From contig KQ964245.1 of assembly GCA_001566295.1 (NCBI GenBank), positions 1,369,524 to 1,433,523 on the forward strand: a stretch of 64,000 nucleotides of DNA. The letters are read 5' to 3'. Below the pieces are notes generated by a model. It had not been told where the DNA came from. It ran no database searches and saw only the letters and a list, made by a program, of their open reading frames with translations. This document shows, in pieces, positions 33,940 to 45,533 of the stretch (positions are counted from its first letter, which is position 1; the number at the start of each line of letters is the position of its first letter). The stretch is from Microdochium bolleyi. Lineage: Eukaryota > Ascomycota > Sordariomycetes > Xylariales > Microdochiaceae. Both the position numbers and the translations under genes were made by a program.

Positions 33940-34327
33940 TTAATCGAGACCATTTTCCGTCTTCCACCGCTCAAGATACAGCTCGGGACTCCGCGGGCCC
34001 TTCGCGTACCCTTCATAGCGACCGTGTATGCTCTCGATCTTGTTCGTCACGAACGGGGTCAACTACAGCATGAGAATGTCAGCCACCCGAGAGCTCTTCG
34101 GACATCCCATTTATGGCGAGGCCGCTGCTTGTTATCCGTACCTGGAAACCCTTCAGGTCGGGCACGACATATGTCCGCACTTTCGAGTAGTCGACGACGT
34201 ATCCACCGTACTTTGTGTGCCGACCCATGCTGCCGGTTCGGTTGCCCTTGTAGAAGCCCTTGTTGATATCCTTTGTCGTCAGGGGCAGCTTGCGCCAGTG
34301 CTTGAGGAGGGGCGCCGTGGCCTTCAT
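33940..34327 (-). CDS. MRPL27: Mitochondrial large-subunit ribosomal protein mL41
   Basis: Component of the mitochondrial 54S subunit (yeast Mrpl27). Two exons, 34142-34327 and 33940-34062, give 102 residues; the 79-nt intron runs from GTACGG to CTGTAG and joins KGFQ to LTPFV. The diagnostic block is LPLTTKD followed by NKGFYKGNRTGSMGRHTKYG and VRTYVVPDL. The basic N-terminus (MKATAPLLKHWRK) suits mitochondrial targeting. The gene is easily missed because the last exon is only 41 codons. It is divergent from UTP14. Recognition is strong; the exon-2 boundary is supported by splice signals and by the LTPFV motif that follows in the family. Confidence 0.93.
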
Positions 34328-34959
34328 CGTGAACGAGGGATGTCTGTCGTCCGCGAAACTCTTCTAGTGCCCGCACGTGCAATCGTCGTCGTCGTCGTAC
34401 AATATCGTCGCCGCAGCCTCAGTGAGCCGTTGTCCTGCGCTTTCGAAGTCGCGTGCCCTTAAGCGTGGAATGAGCTCAGGCGTGATTCGCTGGAATCGCC
34501 TGTGGCACGTCGTGACCGTTGTGATGCGCCGCTACCAGATGATTGTCGTCGCTGGAGCACTGTGCATCGCGGGCACCGATAAGATAACAGACAGACCCTT
34601 GCTTGGCGGCAGCGTTGTTCGCCATGTATTTTTACAGAGCCCCGCTAAAAAGTCGAAAGGCTCTATCCATATCGAAAGTGCAGACCAGCGGAGCAGTGAC
34701 AGATGCGACAAATCGACCTTCGCCTTGCACCTGGACACTGACAATCTTCCTCGAGGCCACGAACAAACCGACCACTCAGCATAGCGTCCTGGGTCAGTGG
34801 TTTTTCGAAGCGATTCTCCAGCCAGGGTTTAGACTTGCATCGACGACACCATCCAAGAGCATTCGATGGACGCCTGAAAGTCTAGCTTCCGGCAACTCTT
34901 CACATCTGCGCACGGCAGCACACTACACGGAGGACGAAATTAACGATTAAGTCGACATC
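34328..34959. other. Divergent promoter region, mL41 and UTP14
   Basis: About 630 nt; contains a GTC trinucleotide run (about 34384-34397) in the mL41 leader. No other gene seen. Confidence 0.5.
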
Positions 34960-37883
34960 ATGCCGGGACGACAAGCACACGGCCGGCCCCTTATGGGCGG
35001 CGGCAGCGCCAAAAGCAAGCAGGGCAAAAACAGGTCCAAGTCTCGTGCGCAAAAGGCCGCCCTCAACGCATTTTCCATCGCCGAGAACCAAGTAACCGAT
35101 GGCCAGAAGCGCACGCCGCGCATGAGGGAGCTGGATGCGCAGCTGCAGTCTGGGCGTGGGAAGCGCAGCCGCGACGAGGACGACGAGGACGAGGACGATG
35201 ACGAGTTCGGCGACGACGATGACGATGCGGACAACGGCCCGCCCCGCAAGATGCGCCGCGGTGGTGGCAAGAAAGAGGAGGATGTGGAGTACGGCAGCGA
35301 CAGCAGCGGCAACGAGTGGCGGATTGGTGTCGGCGCCGACGACGACGACTCGGAGATTGATAGTGACGAGGCTTTCGGTGAGAGCGATGCTGAGAGGTTT
35401 GAGGACTACACGTTCCGTGGGAGCCGCAAGAAGCAGCAGGCTGAAAGCGTATGTTCATCGAATTCTTTGCTAGTCCTTGTGATCTCTTCTTGGCTAACCA
35501 TGCAACTCACTACCTAGGACGAGGATGATGACCTTGAGGACGCGGACGGAGCGTCGCTTGGTTCGGACGCCATTGATCTCGCTCAAGCGCTCGACATGTC
35601 CATGTCTGACGATGACGATGAGGCGGCGGGCAAGCAGGATGAAGACGACTCGACGGATGACTCTGCAAGTGACGATGACACAAGCGCCAGCGAACCCTCA
35701 TCCGAAGACGAAGACATGGACGATGACATCTCAGATTCTGGCGTGAATGCCTGGGTCTCCAAATTCTCCGGGGTTAAAGATGCCGACGAAGAGGCACCTT
35801 CCGCCACAAAGAAACCGAAGATCGGGCTGAAGGAGCTTGGCCTCCTGCAAGTCAAGGATCCGCAGCTGAAGAAGTCCGTCAAGCTTATGGGCAAGGAGCA
35901 AAAGTCCAGCAAGCCGCAAAAGCTCGAGGTACCACTCGCGAAGAGGCAGCAAGCCAAATTAGACCGCGAGATCGCGCGAGAGAAGACGAACCAGACCCTA
36001 GACCGGTGGACGGAGACAGTCAAGCAGAACCGCAGAGCCGAACATCTTGTCTTCCCATTGCCCCAAACGGAGACCGGCCTTGCCAAGCACGACAACAGCG
36101 AGCTCCAGCCCCTCAACCTCCAGGCGACAGGGAACGAGCTCGAGTCCACGATCTTGGCGATCATGGAGGAGAGCGGGCTGGGACCTAGTGCCGCTAAGGA
36201 GGAAGCAGAGATGAAGGGCCCGGATGGCGAGAAGCTCACAAAGGAAGAGCGTCAAGCCATCGTGAACGAGAAGCGGAGGCTCAGAGAGCTGAAGTCTCGG
36301 GAGGAGAAGAAGGCAAAGCGGATCGCCAAAATCAAGAGCAAAGCCTATCATCGCGTCCACCGGAAGCAGAGAGAGCGAGAAGACATGAAGGCTCACGAAG
36401 AAATGGTGGAGGCTGGCGAGATCGACTCAGACGAGGAGAGAGAATCTCGCGACCGCCAAAGGGCGACAGAGAGAATGGGTGCCCGGCATAGGGAGAGCAA
36501 GTGGGCCAAGATGTCAAACAAGGCCGGACGCGCTGCGTGGGACGATGACGTCCGGGTCGGCATCGCAGACATGGCGCGACGAGACGAGGAGCTACGGCGG
36601 CGCATCGAGGGCAAGTCAGCCAAGACTGCGGCAGGCGACTCGGACTCGGACTCGGACTACTCGGCAGACTCGGAGGATGTTGACGACCGCAAGAGGCTTC
36701 TGCAGAAGCTCAACTCGCTCAACGATGACGATGACGACGAGCCGAGGTCTGGCCTGATGAACATGGAGTTCATGAGGAAAGCGGAAGCAGCGCGCAAGAA
36801 GGCGAACGATGAGACGATTGCCCAGATCCGCCGGGAACTGGCGTCCGATGGGGAAGAAGGCGAGAACTCGGACGACCAGCCCGAGGAGATAGGCAGGAAG
36901 AAGTACGGCCAGCAGACCGAAAGGGTCAAGCCCAGGGACAACATGCTCAAGCCTGCAAAGAAGACGAGAGGCGACAGTGGCTCGGCGCTGCAGGCCGCAC
37001 GAGACACGATCGCCGCCGCGACAGCCTCTACTGGCTTCTCGGCCAAGATGGGCGCTCCCGCTAACAACGTCACTGCTGGCGCGTGGGGTCAGGCTGCGAC
37101 GTCTGGTCCTCAAAGAAAGCAGAAGGGCAGCAACAAGATGAACTCGTCTGCACTCGAGCTCGATCTCATTGCCGACTCCGTAGCAGTAGAGGCTGCCCCC
37201 GCAGCACCCCGACCGAAGCCCACCAAGACAAAGAGCAAGACAAAGCAGGGTCTCACCGCCGGCCGCGACGAAGTCTCCTCAGACGACGATGAGGCCCACA
37301 TGCCTGTGCAGTTCCGCGAGCAGGACATCATCGACCGCGCCTTCGGCGGGCTGGACGTGGTTACGGAGTTCGAGGCCGAGAAGGCGGCCATCGCGGAGGA
37401 GGACGACGACAAGATCATCGACAACACGCTGCCCGGCTGGGGCAGCTGGGTTGGCGACGGCGTCAGCGCGCGCGAGAAGAAGCGCCACGCCGGGCGCTTC
37501 TTGGTGAAGCAGGAGGGCGTGAGGGCCAAGGATCAGCGGAAGGACGCGAAGCTCAAGGATGCGATTATCAACGAGAAGAGGGTCAAGAAGGTCAGTTGTC
37601 CCTCAAGCTATCTAACAAAGAAAACTGCCGATTACAGAGCAGACACGCACTCTCAAGCCAGCAGACATTTGCTAACAACGATACCTTCACCACCCCGCAG
37701 ACCGAAAAGTACCTCGCCACGCAGCTCCCGCACATGTACGAGAACAAGACGCAGTACGAGCGCGCCCTGCGCCTGCCCGTCGGCCCGGAGTGGGTGACCA
37801 AGGAGACGTTCCAGGACGCCACGAAGCCGCGCGTCATGGTCAAGCAGGGCATCATCGCGCCTATGGCGAAGCCTACGCACTGA
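34960..37883 (+). CDS. UTP14: U3 snoRNP small-subunit processome protein UTP14
   Basis: Nucleolar factor needed for 18S rRNA maturation; activates the helicase Dhr1 in yeast. Three exons, 34960-35448, 35518-37590 and 37701-37883, give 914 residues. The N-terminal half is basic then very acidic, with several Asp/Glu/Ser runs. The Utp14 core starts near WVSKFSGVK. It includes the conserved block AKRIAKIKSKAYHRVHRK followed by ESKWAKMSNKAGRAAWDD. The C-terminal block PGWGSWVGDG, then GVRAKDQRKDAKL and VIINEK-like sequence, is the family signature. The last exon supplies the conserved end (LPHMYENKTQYERALRLPVG). Both introns keep frame. Convergent with the G-patch gene. Confidence 0.95.
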
Positions 37884-38305
37884 TCTGCTTGCTGTGCTTC
37901 CCGTGTGTGAAGTGTTGTCTGACAAGTAGTGCTCGACATGGCAATGTAGTCTGGCTGCATGAGCTGTTGGCTATCTGTGTAGTTCATGATGTAATGAGGT
38001 TCACCATGACAGGTGCAGATGGAGACTATCCCGGGAAGCCACGAAATGACATCTGGAATGGTAGATATGGTACCTTAGACATATATATGGACACCCATTG
38101 ACCAGGAGACCAATATGCATGACTGTTTCGGTACGTGGTGGGGTACGGGCCGCTTCACAAGTACTTGTGCGTCCCATAGATACGAGAAACCGCAAAGAAT
38201 CGGCCATTTCCACATCATCTGTTCAACCGACGCAACGAAAGCGGTGCATCTCAGGTCAATGAAGGGTATCTTAGGTCTATCTGTTGACAAATCTCCATGC
38301 TCGTT
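37884..38305. other. Convergent 3' region
   Basis: About 420 nt between UTP14 and the G-patch gene. Nothing recognised. Confidence 0.5.
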
Positions 38306-40609
38306 CTAATCCTCCTCGTCACTGCTATCGCCAAAGATCGCTCTGAGCACGTCATCTTCGGCACGTTTCCCCTCCAGAGCGTCGTTGATGTCTGCATTGA
38401 CCTCGACTTCCTGCCTCTGTGGTGGGAGCGGCTGCTGGGTGCCAGCCTGTGTTTGTGCTTCGGCCATCAGCTCGTCCAGCGTCATCGCCGCCCTACTGCC
38501 CGCGCCGTCTACTGCGGTAGCGTCCTGCGTACCCGCGGGCGTAGTCTGTAGAGAAGCTGCAGATTGCACAGTGCTCCCAGGCTGATAGACGCCACCGCTC
38601 GAAAAGCTGGGCAGGCTCGCCACACCAAGTGAGGTCCAATCAGGCTCTTTACGGTCCTTTGCAGCACCACTGCTGTCCGCCTCAGAATCAGGAACCACGT
38701 GCGGTGGCGGCTTGACGTTGAAGCGTTTGCAGAGCAGCCTAGTCGGGTAGAAGTCTGCTGAGGTCCGCGTGAGGTGGCCATACATGCCCATCTTTGCCGC
38801 CTCCTCGGCCGGATCTGCGGGCTTCGGTAGCGGCCTGTGTATCAGCTGCTTTTCGTCTGCGCCATTCTCTGCCACGCCATTATTGTCATTGGTAGGGGTT
38901 TTCGCGCTGCTCGTGGTGAAGCGAGAGGCCATCATGCCTGACATCGGCTTGAATATCCGCGCGCAACTGTAGAATTCATTGAGCTCGCGTGTCCAGTCAT
39001 TGTCCTTGAAGCCAGGTGGTCGCGAAGGCATATGCTGCGTGAAACCGGCAAAGTACTCGAGGAACTGCCTGTACCGAGTCCGTTTTGCTTCGTTATCTGC
39101 ATATGGGCCTGAGCCGGCCGCACCGCGGGCGAGCGCCGCCGCGGCAGTCTGCTTGTCGATCTGTGGTATTTGGCGCAGTATTTGTGCTTGCTTCTCCTCC
39201 TCGGACAGCGCGTATCCTTCTGGTATCTCGCTCAGGGCTGGTGGGAGGTTCGCTTTCCCGGACGCAGCTGCGAGTCTTTCACGAGCTTCGGGAGACAGGA
39301 AGTCAAAGACGGACTTCCCTGGCAGCTGCGCCTCGCCGAGCAATGCTGCGCGGGCTTTGGGGTCGAGCGAAGAGGCCTTGGCCGCGTCTGCGGTCGATAA
39401 ATATCCTGCCGCTTGCGATGCCGCATCGTCGTTGGCTTTTAGAGATTTGCTGGACACCCAGCCTGGTGGTATCTGGGGGGGCAGGTACTTGACCTCGCCA
39501 GCCGCTGAAGCCGAGAGAGGATCTGGATCGCGGCCAAAGACGAAGCCCTCAAGTGGCAGGCGTCCATCATGGCACTTGCGCAGATTTCTCCCGGCCAGTG
39601 CCAAGGCATTCTTGCGTGATTTGAATTTTGGCCCAAAGCCGAACGCTGTGCTTGCTGCCGGATTTGGCTTTAGCTTGTTCTTCTTCTTGTCACCACCAAT
39701 GACTCTATTGTAGGATATCCTCGGGCCAATCTCGTAAGGATCTTCGTCGTCTGAGCCCGTGTCGTTCAGAATGCCTATGCCGATCCCTCCCTTGGCGACC
39801 TTCGCCTTCTTCTTGACTGCTGTAGCTCCTGGTCGACGCAGAGCAGGTCCCTCGTGTTCATCTTCGTCCCCTGAACTTTCCTCAGCTTCTTTCTTGTGGC
39901 TCCGCGTGCCAAAGGTCGCCGTTGTCAGCCTGGCAGCCCCTTCGTAACCCAGGCCCTGGTGATCGAGCTTCTTCACGAACGCAACCATTGGGACATCGTC
40001 TGGGGCAAACAAATGCATCTCGACCGCGTCGTCGGCCATCGAAGTCTGGGTGTCCAGACGGGCTTTGCGCCGCACTTTGGGTCCAATTCCCTGACCTTCC
40101 TTCCAGCCCATGCGCCGCAGGAGCTTGACACCCATGGTCTCGCCCCGTGTGCGAAAGACGTCCATTATCGATCCCTGGCGCACACCATCAGCCTTGGTGC
40201 TGCCAAGTCCTGCGAAGGAGTCGGTTGTCTGGATCTTCTGGGCTTCCGCGGCATCTGCCAGGTCCTCATCGTCCATGAAGTCCTCGGGTCGCTGCGGGCG
40301 TGCTGTGGTAGCCTGGACAGGGCCATCCTTGTGGCGATTCGAACGGGAGGACACGAATGTCGAGGGAGTCCATCCCTCCTTGGACCCGACCGTGTTGAAG
40401 TAGCCTGCGCTCCAGCCACCAGTGAAGGCGCCATGGAGGCGCTTGCGGCCCTGCTCATCGCGCACTTCCTGCTTCCATACTGGCACGAATGAGCCGTCGT
40501 CGCGGACTTCGGGGTCCAAGGGCGGCAGAGGGGTTCCGTAGGCGACGTAAGGCGAGTGCTGGGCTTGGGCGTCGGCTTCGAATGCTTGACGGGACCGCTT
40601 TGTAGACAT
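38306..40609 (-). CDS. GPATCH1-like G-patch protein
   Basis: Intronless, 767 residues. N-terminal residues about 20-82 match the DUF1604-type domain that precedes the G-patch in GPATCH1 proteins (HGAFTGGWSAGYFNTVGSKE). The G-patch lies at about 156-188, with GVKLLRRMGWKEGQGIGP. G-patches bind and activate DEAH-box RNA helicases, and GPATCH1 proteins associate with the spliceosome. Further blocks include RISYNRVIGGDKKK, LPPQIPPGWVSSK, and the C-terminal LTRTSADFYPTRLLCKRFNV region that is conserved in the family. The acidic C-terminus ends DSSDEED. Nuclear RNA processing is inferred from family. The assignment is strong. Confidence 0.92.
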   Translation of the reverse strand: MSTKRSRQAFEADAQAQHSPYVAYGTPLPPLDPEVRDDGSFVPVWKQEVRDEQGRKRLHGAFTGGWSAGYFNTVGSKEGWTPSTFVSSRSNRHKDGPVQATTARPQRPEDFMDDEDLADAAEAQKIQTTDSFAGLGSTKADGVRQGSIMDVFRTRGETMGVKLLRRMGWKEGQGIGPKVRRKARLDTQTSMADDAVEMHLFAPDDVPMVAFVKKLDHQGLGYEGAARLTTATFGTRSHKKEAEESSGDEDEHEGPALRRPGATAVKKKAKVAKGGIGIGILNDTGSDDEDPYEIGPRISYNRVIGGDKKKNKLKPNPAASTAFGFGPKFKSRKNALALAGRNLRKCHDGRLPLEGFVFGRDPDPLSASAAGEVKYLPPQIPPGWVSSKSLKANDDAASQAAGYLSTADAAKASSLDPKARAALLGEAQLPGKSVFDFLSPEARERLAAASGKANLPPALSEIPEGYALSEEEKQAQILRQIPQIDKQTAAAALARGAAGSGPYADNEAKRTRYRQFLEYFAGFTQHMPSRPPGFKDNDWTRELNEFYSCARIFKPMSGMMASRFTTSSAKTPTNDNNGVAENGADEKQLIHRPLPKPADPAEEAAKMGMYGHLTRTSADFYPTRLLCKRFNVKPPPHVVPDSEADSSGAAKDRKEPDWTSLGVASLPSFSSGGVYQPGSTVQSAASLQTTPAGTQDATAVDGAGSRAAMTLDELMAEAQTQAGTQQPLPPQRQEVEVNADINDALEGKRAEDDVLRAIFGDSSDEED

Positions 40610-41871
40610 GAGTGATACTCAGGCGGGGGCTGTGCACCAGCAGGGCCTTGATCGCTGTCAGCCGTGCTGGCGTTGCTGAAATGTGCGAGACATCAACCTG
40701 CCGTGAGCGAGATGGCGTGGGTGTGCCTGATTATGAGACTTGCGTCGAAGGAGACCTCGGGAATGCTGCTGTGTGTTCCGTCGCAAAACAGCCTGCAACT
40801 ACCTATGATGCAAGCTCACAATGGGGCACGTCGCGAACGCTCCAACATCTTTGGGTGAGCTTCCGATAAGATAAGCTTTCCATGCTGATCCCGGCAGACT
40901 GGGCAACGGCACCCTTCGTGCATGGAGTGATGCCTGTTGCTAGGCTGGAACCTGGGCTCGTGTAGAGCATTTTCTGTGTTGTTATCGTTCGCAAGCTGCC
41001 ACGCGCGTTTGCAGCTAAAGAGGTGCCTAATATTTGCCGGGCCTTCTTGACCTCGAGTCGGCATGCAACGGATGTGGTGACTGCCCCGGTGAGCCGCACA
41101 AGCTGAGGCGGTAAAGCACCCACGCTCAAGCAGGTATTCAACCACAGATGATCAAAGATGCTTGCCCCCGATTTATGCATGGCTATTGAAGGTACAAACT
41201 TGGGGGCAACACGGCTCCCTTTCGCACTAGGGACTCCCAGAGCATCTTGCATATTGATGATGGATGTCGGGTGCCGGGAGAACTCATCGTGAACGGCTGG
41301 CGGCAGCGTCCGTAAACAGCACTAGGCCGCCGCGCCGACAACACAGCAGGGCCCCCACCGGCGGGAAATCAACAGTCGAGAGGAGCCAGCCATTGGCTGG
41401 CAGGAGTCAATAGAGGGGCAGGCCCGTCCCATCACACTCCACCCGCGCAGCCTGACAGGCACTTGCAGGGTCGCCGACACGGTTCGCGCCTGTGGTTGCC
41501 CTGGGCTTCAGGGGGAGGGGAAGGCGAAAGAGGGGCGTTGTGCTCCCCTTTCTGGGGTCTGGCTCTGCCCGAGCTAACCTCGAAGATTGGCCTGGAGCTC
41601 TGGACAATGAGCTGCCAGGCACCTGCAGGCTCCGAGCTGCACGTACCTGGCACCACCGCGCCCGCGCTCCTCCCACCTGGCGGCGGTACGTATCTCCCAA
41701 TCCGCGAGGTCCCTGGGCAGCCACACACCGCTCCGTCTGCCGTCTCCTCTTTAATCAACAACGTCCACCACCACCGCACCTTTTTCCCACTCCACCCCAT
41801 TCCTCCATCACATCTCCCTCAGCCTTCCAGTACCTCGTGTCACCTCCTCAGATCACTCAGAAACCGCCATC
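40610..41871. other. Divergent promoter region, G-patch gene and beta-tubulin
   Basis: About 1.26 kb. It holds an inverted CCAAT (ATTGG near 41391) and a long CT/CA-rich leader (about 41757-41850) before the beta-tubulin ATG, typical of strongly expressed filamentous fungal genes. Confidence 0.5.
41757..41850 (+). promoter_or_regulatory. Pyrimidine-rich leader of beta-tubulin
   Basis: A C/T-rich tract with few purines immediately precedes the ATG at 41872. Such tracts mark transcription starts and leaders of highly expressed fungal genes. Motif-based inference only. Confidence 0.45.
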
Positions 41872-43882
41872 ATGCGTGAGATCGTGAGTCTCCCTCGTCC
41901 TCCTCCAGCAATGCCCAGCTCGGCCGCAGCTTGCGGCTCACCGTCCCAGCGTGGCGGGCAGAACCCTTGGATCCCCTGGCAAAAACGCGTCCAAGCCCAA
42001 CGCCCCTGATTTCCAGACCCCTCAGCTTGCCGACGCAGCAGCAACGCCAACTTCTGCTGGCGACTTGGATGCACAGCGAGGCTCCGGAATCTACGCGACA
42101 AGACGAGTCGATCAAATGCTAACCGTGACACTTCCCTCTTCAACAGGTTCACCTCCAGACCGGTCAATGCGTAAGTCAACATGTGCTCCAGATCACCTGG
42201 GCCAATTGCGGGGCTAATACAATTTACCACAGGGTAACCAAATCGGTGCTGCTTTCTGGTGCGTACCTCACGGACACTCGACCCCAACTGTTTCTTGTGC
42301 GACCAAGACCAATCCGCCGGCGAATATGGGATTGTCACGAAGCTCTGGTCGCGCAGGATTCAGTAAATCAGCCAAGCCCGACAAGGCTAACACCTCTTTC
42401 CCAACATAGGCAAACCATCTCCAGCGAGCACGGTCTCGACAGCAATGGCGTGTAAGTCCCACAATCATCTCACGGCAAGCGGGAACAGGGAGTGCTGACA
42501 TGATCGCAACAGCTACAACGGCACCTCCGAGCTCCAGCTCGAGCGCATGAGCGTTTACTTCAACGAGGTATGTCACCAGTGCCAACTCCACCATGCACAA
42601 ACGTACAGCAGTTCACTAACCATACGATATCTATCCAGGCCTCCGGCAACAAGTACGTTCCTCGCGCTGTTCTCGTCGATCTTGAGCCTGGTACCATGGA
42701 TGCCGTCCGTGCTGGTCCCTTCGGCCAGCTTTTCCGCCCCGACAACTTCGTCTTCGGTCAGTCCGGTGCCGGCAACAACTGGGCCAAGGGTCATTACACT
42801 GAGGGTGCCGAGCTTGTCGACCAGGTCCTCGAGGTCGTCCGTCGCGAGGCTGAGGGCTGCGACTGCCTCCAGGGTTTCCAGATCACCCACTCTCTCGGTG
42901 GTGGTACCGGTGCCGGTATGGGTACGCTCCTCATCTCCAAGATCCGCGAGGAGTTCCCCGATCGCATGATGGCCACTTTCTCGGTCGTCCCCTCGCCCAA
43001 GGTCTCCGACACCGTTGTCGAGCCTTACAACGCCACTCTGTCCATCCACCAGCTTGTCGAGAACTCCGACGAGACCTTCTGCATTGACAACGAGGCTCTG
43101 TACGACATCTGCATGCGCACCCTGAAGCTCTCCAACCCCTCGTACGGCGACTTGAACTACCTCGTCTCCGCCGTCATGTCCGGTGTCACCACATGCCTGC
43201 GTTTCCCTGGTCAGCTCAACTCTGATCTGCGCAAGCTCGCCGTCAACATGGTGCCATTCCCTCGTCTGCACTTCTTCATGGTCGGCTTCGCTCCCCTGAC
43301 CAGCCGTGGCGCCCACTCTTTCCGTGCCGTCACCGTCCCCGAGTTGACCCAGCAGATGTTCGACCCCAAGAACATGATGGCTGCTTCCGACTTCCGCAAC
43401 GGTCGCTACCTGACCTGCTCTGCCATCTTGTAAGTTGCTCCAGTATCTTTTGAGCGGTATCTAGGATCCAGCTAACACAACCGTGCAGCCGTGGTAAGGT
43501 CGCCATGAAGGAGGTCGAGGACCAGGTCCGCAACGTCCAGAGCCGCAACTCCGCCTACTTCGTTGAGTGGATCCCCAACAACGTCCAGACCGCTCTCTGC
43601 TCCATTCCTCCCCGCGGCCTCAAGATGTCGTCGACCTTCGTCGGTAACTCGACCGCCATCCAGGAGCTTTTCAAGCGTGTCGGCGAGCAGTTCACTGCCA
43701 TGTTCCGTCGCAAGGCTTTCTTGCATTGGTACACTGGTGAGGGTATGGACGAGATGGAGTTCACTGAGGCTGAGTCCAACATGAACGATCTTGTCAGCGA
43801 GTACCAGCAGTACCAGGATGCTGGTGTTGACGAGGAGGAGGAGTACGATGAGGGTGAGGCCCCTCTTGAGGAGGAGGAGTAA
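41872..43882 (+). CDS. benA: Beta-tubulin
   Basis: Forms microtubules with alpha-tubulin and is the target of benzimidazole fungicides. Seven exons: 41872-41883 (MREI), 42146-42169, 42233-42258, 42410-42451, 42513-42567, 42639-43429 and 43489-43882, giving 447 residues, the exact family length. The tubulin GTP-binding signature GGGTGAGMG is at 140-148. Benzimidazole-site positions carry the wild-type residues His6, Tyr50, Phe167, Glu198 and Phe200, so this allele predicts sensitivity. The C-terminal tail is acidic. The five short 5' exons and the late intron after SAIL match the pattern common in Sordariomycetes. This is the most secure annotation in the window. Confidence 0.99.
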
Positions 43883-44370
43883 ATATGGCCCGGTGCCTGA
43901 TTACACACATGCTCCCCCGAGTAGGAGAAAGCCCCAGACAGTAGCCGATGTGCCTCGGATATTGTCGCTATCGTTTCCATTCTTGGATGTCCGGAAAGTC
44001 CTCTGGGCATGTTCGGGCTCTATCAGTGATGGTTTCGACCGATTGATTCGTGGCCCGTGTAGCGAAGGGTCTTTGTTGTTTATTAAGATATACCTCTTTT
44101 CGGTGTCTACCTAGAGAAAAAGGAAAGACATTGTTTCACCACTAGTAATATGAGAAGACAGATTTGCCCTTCTGAAAGTGATCTTGAACAGGCGATGTTG
44201 TTTCGAAGGCGTGCTCCCGACCTGTCCATGGCGGTGGTGGTGCTTATCATCTTAGCAGGGCATGGTTCATGAGAAGTGCTGCGTCCCCGAGCAGTACTCT
44301 TCAATATGCTGCTGTGAATATCCATTGGGGAAGAGGCTCCTGCTCCCACTCTCCCGCTGGGTGCTTACCT

Positions 44371-44393
44371 TACATACCTAAAGTAGGTATGTA
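44371..44393. repeat. 10-bp perfect inverted repeat, 3-nt loop
   Basis: TACATACCTA and TAGGTATGTA are separated by AAG, about 490 nt beyond the beta-tubulin stop. It belongs to the same ACCTA/TAGGT word family as the palindrome at 26045. Confidence 0.7.
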
Positions 44394-45519
44394 CACAAGT
44401 GTCAATTTATGTGGCTCTAAATCCCATGATATTCTGGCTCCCATGGGTTTCCCCGCGCCTCATTTTCGTCATTGCGAGGTCGTGGTTGAAGGACTCTGGT
44501 ACAGAGTATCGGAGAGGGAGGGAGGCGGAGAGACGAATGGAAGGTCGGAATCGGCGGTGTTTACTTTCTGTTGGTGTCAGAGAGCCACGGCGTGGTGGTA
44601 TATCTATACATGTATGCTTTTACCTATGTTACAATGGCTTGTGGAGCTTGGTTGGCTCTGCTTACGAAGGAAATGTCACTACGTACACGACAGCCAGTGT
44701 GTGCGCAATAGGTATATAGCAAGCATGAAATCGTCTTGGCGACGTGTCTGGCCTCATTGTCCTGCCTGTAGTATATGTTATTTGCTGCCCACTTTCGAGC
44801 TATAACCAAGTGACCAGAATATGGAAGGCATTTTTCTTAATTCCTTATTTAATTAGCGAACAAAGGCACAAGATGTCAAGGAGTATTTGCGGGCCAAGCA
44901 TGAGATTTTGCTTAGCCGTGTGTCCTGTGCAGTTCGACACAAGCATAGCTGTGCGCGGGCGGTTGATATCGCAGCTGTGTTTGCGACGACTGTATCAAGC
45001 GAGGCAGCACACCTCGCGCTCGTGGGTTTTTTAAAGAGTAAATTCAAGCCTGGTCCTTTTGTCAACCAGAATGGAGTGTGATACGACGCGGGAGCATGGC
45101 AGGTCTTGCAAGAGCCCGCAGCCCAATCGACTGCTGACTATAAATTGCTGAGCGTTCTTGAGAGACAGGGAAATTCTGATGAACCCTCGGGGCCTTCGCC
45201 AGAGCTTGCCGTCATATACATGGAGCTTCGCTATGAGAATTCGAGAAAACAGCACCCCCCAGGCAAAGGTCTGGCTAGCCGCGGTCACATTTTACATACC
45301 AAAGTTGGATCTCATGTTCCCACACGCACCCTCAGTATCAGCAGCATGCGTCAGCAAGTACAGCACAGCTCGCCACCTGTTCGCGAAAGCTCCAGGCACA
45401 CGGTATCAAAGTCGTCGGCATAAGTATGACGCAAACTCCCAATAGGCTAGAGCCTTGCTACGTTCGCTGACAATGGGGGACATTGCAAGCCGCGAGAAGA
45501 GGAAGAAAAAAAAAGGGCC

Positions 45520-45533
45520 GGGGGGGGGGGGGG
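45520..45533. repeat. Homopolymer run of 14 G
   Basis: Fourteen consecutive G, preceded by nine A and three G/C bases, in non-coding DNA. Seen directly; length is prone to sequencing error. Confidence 0.8.
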
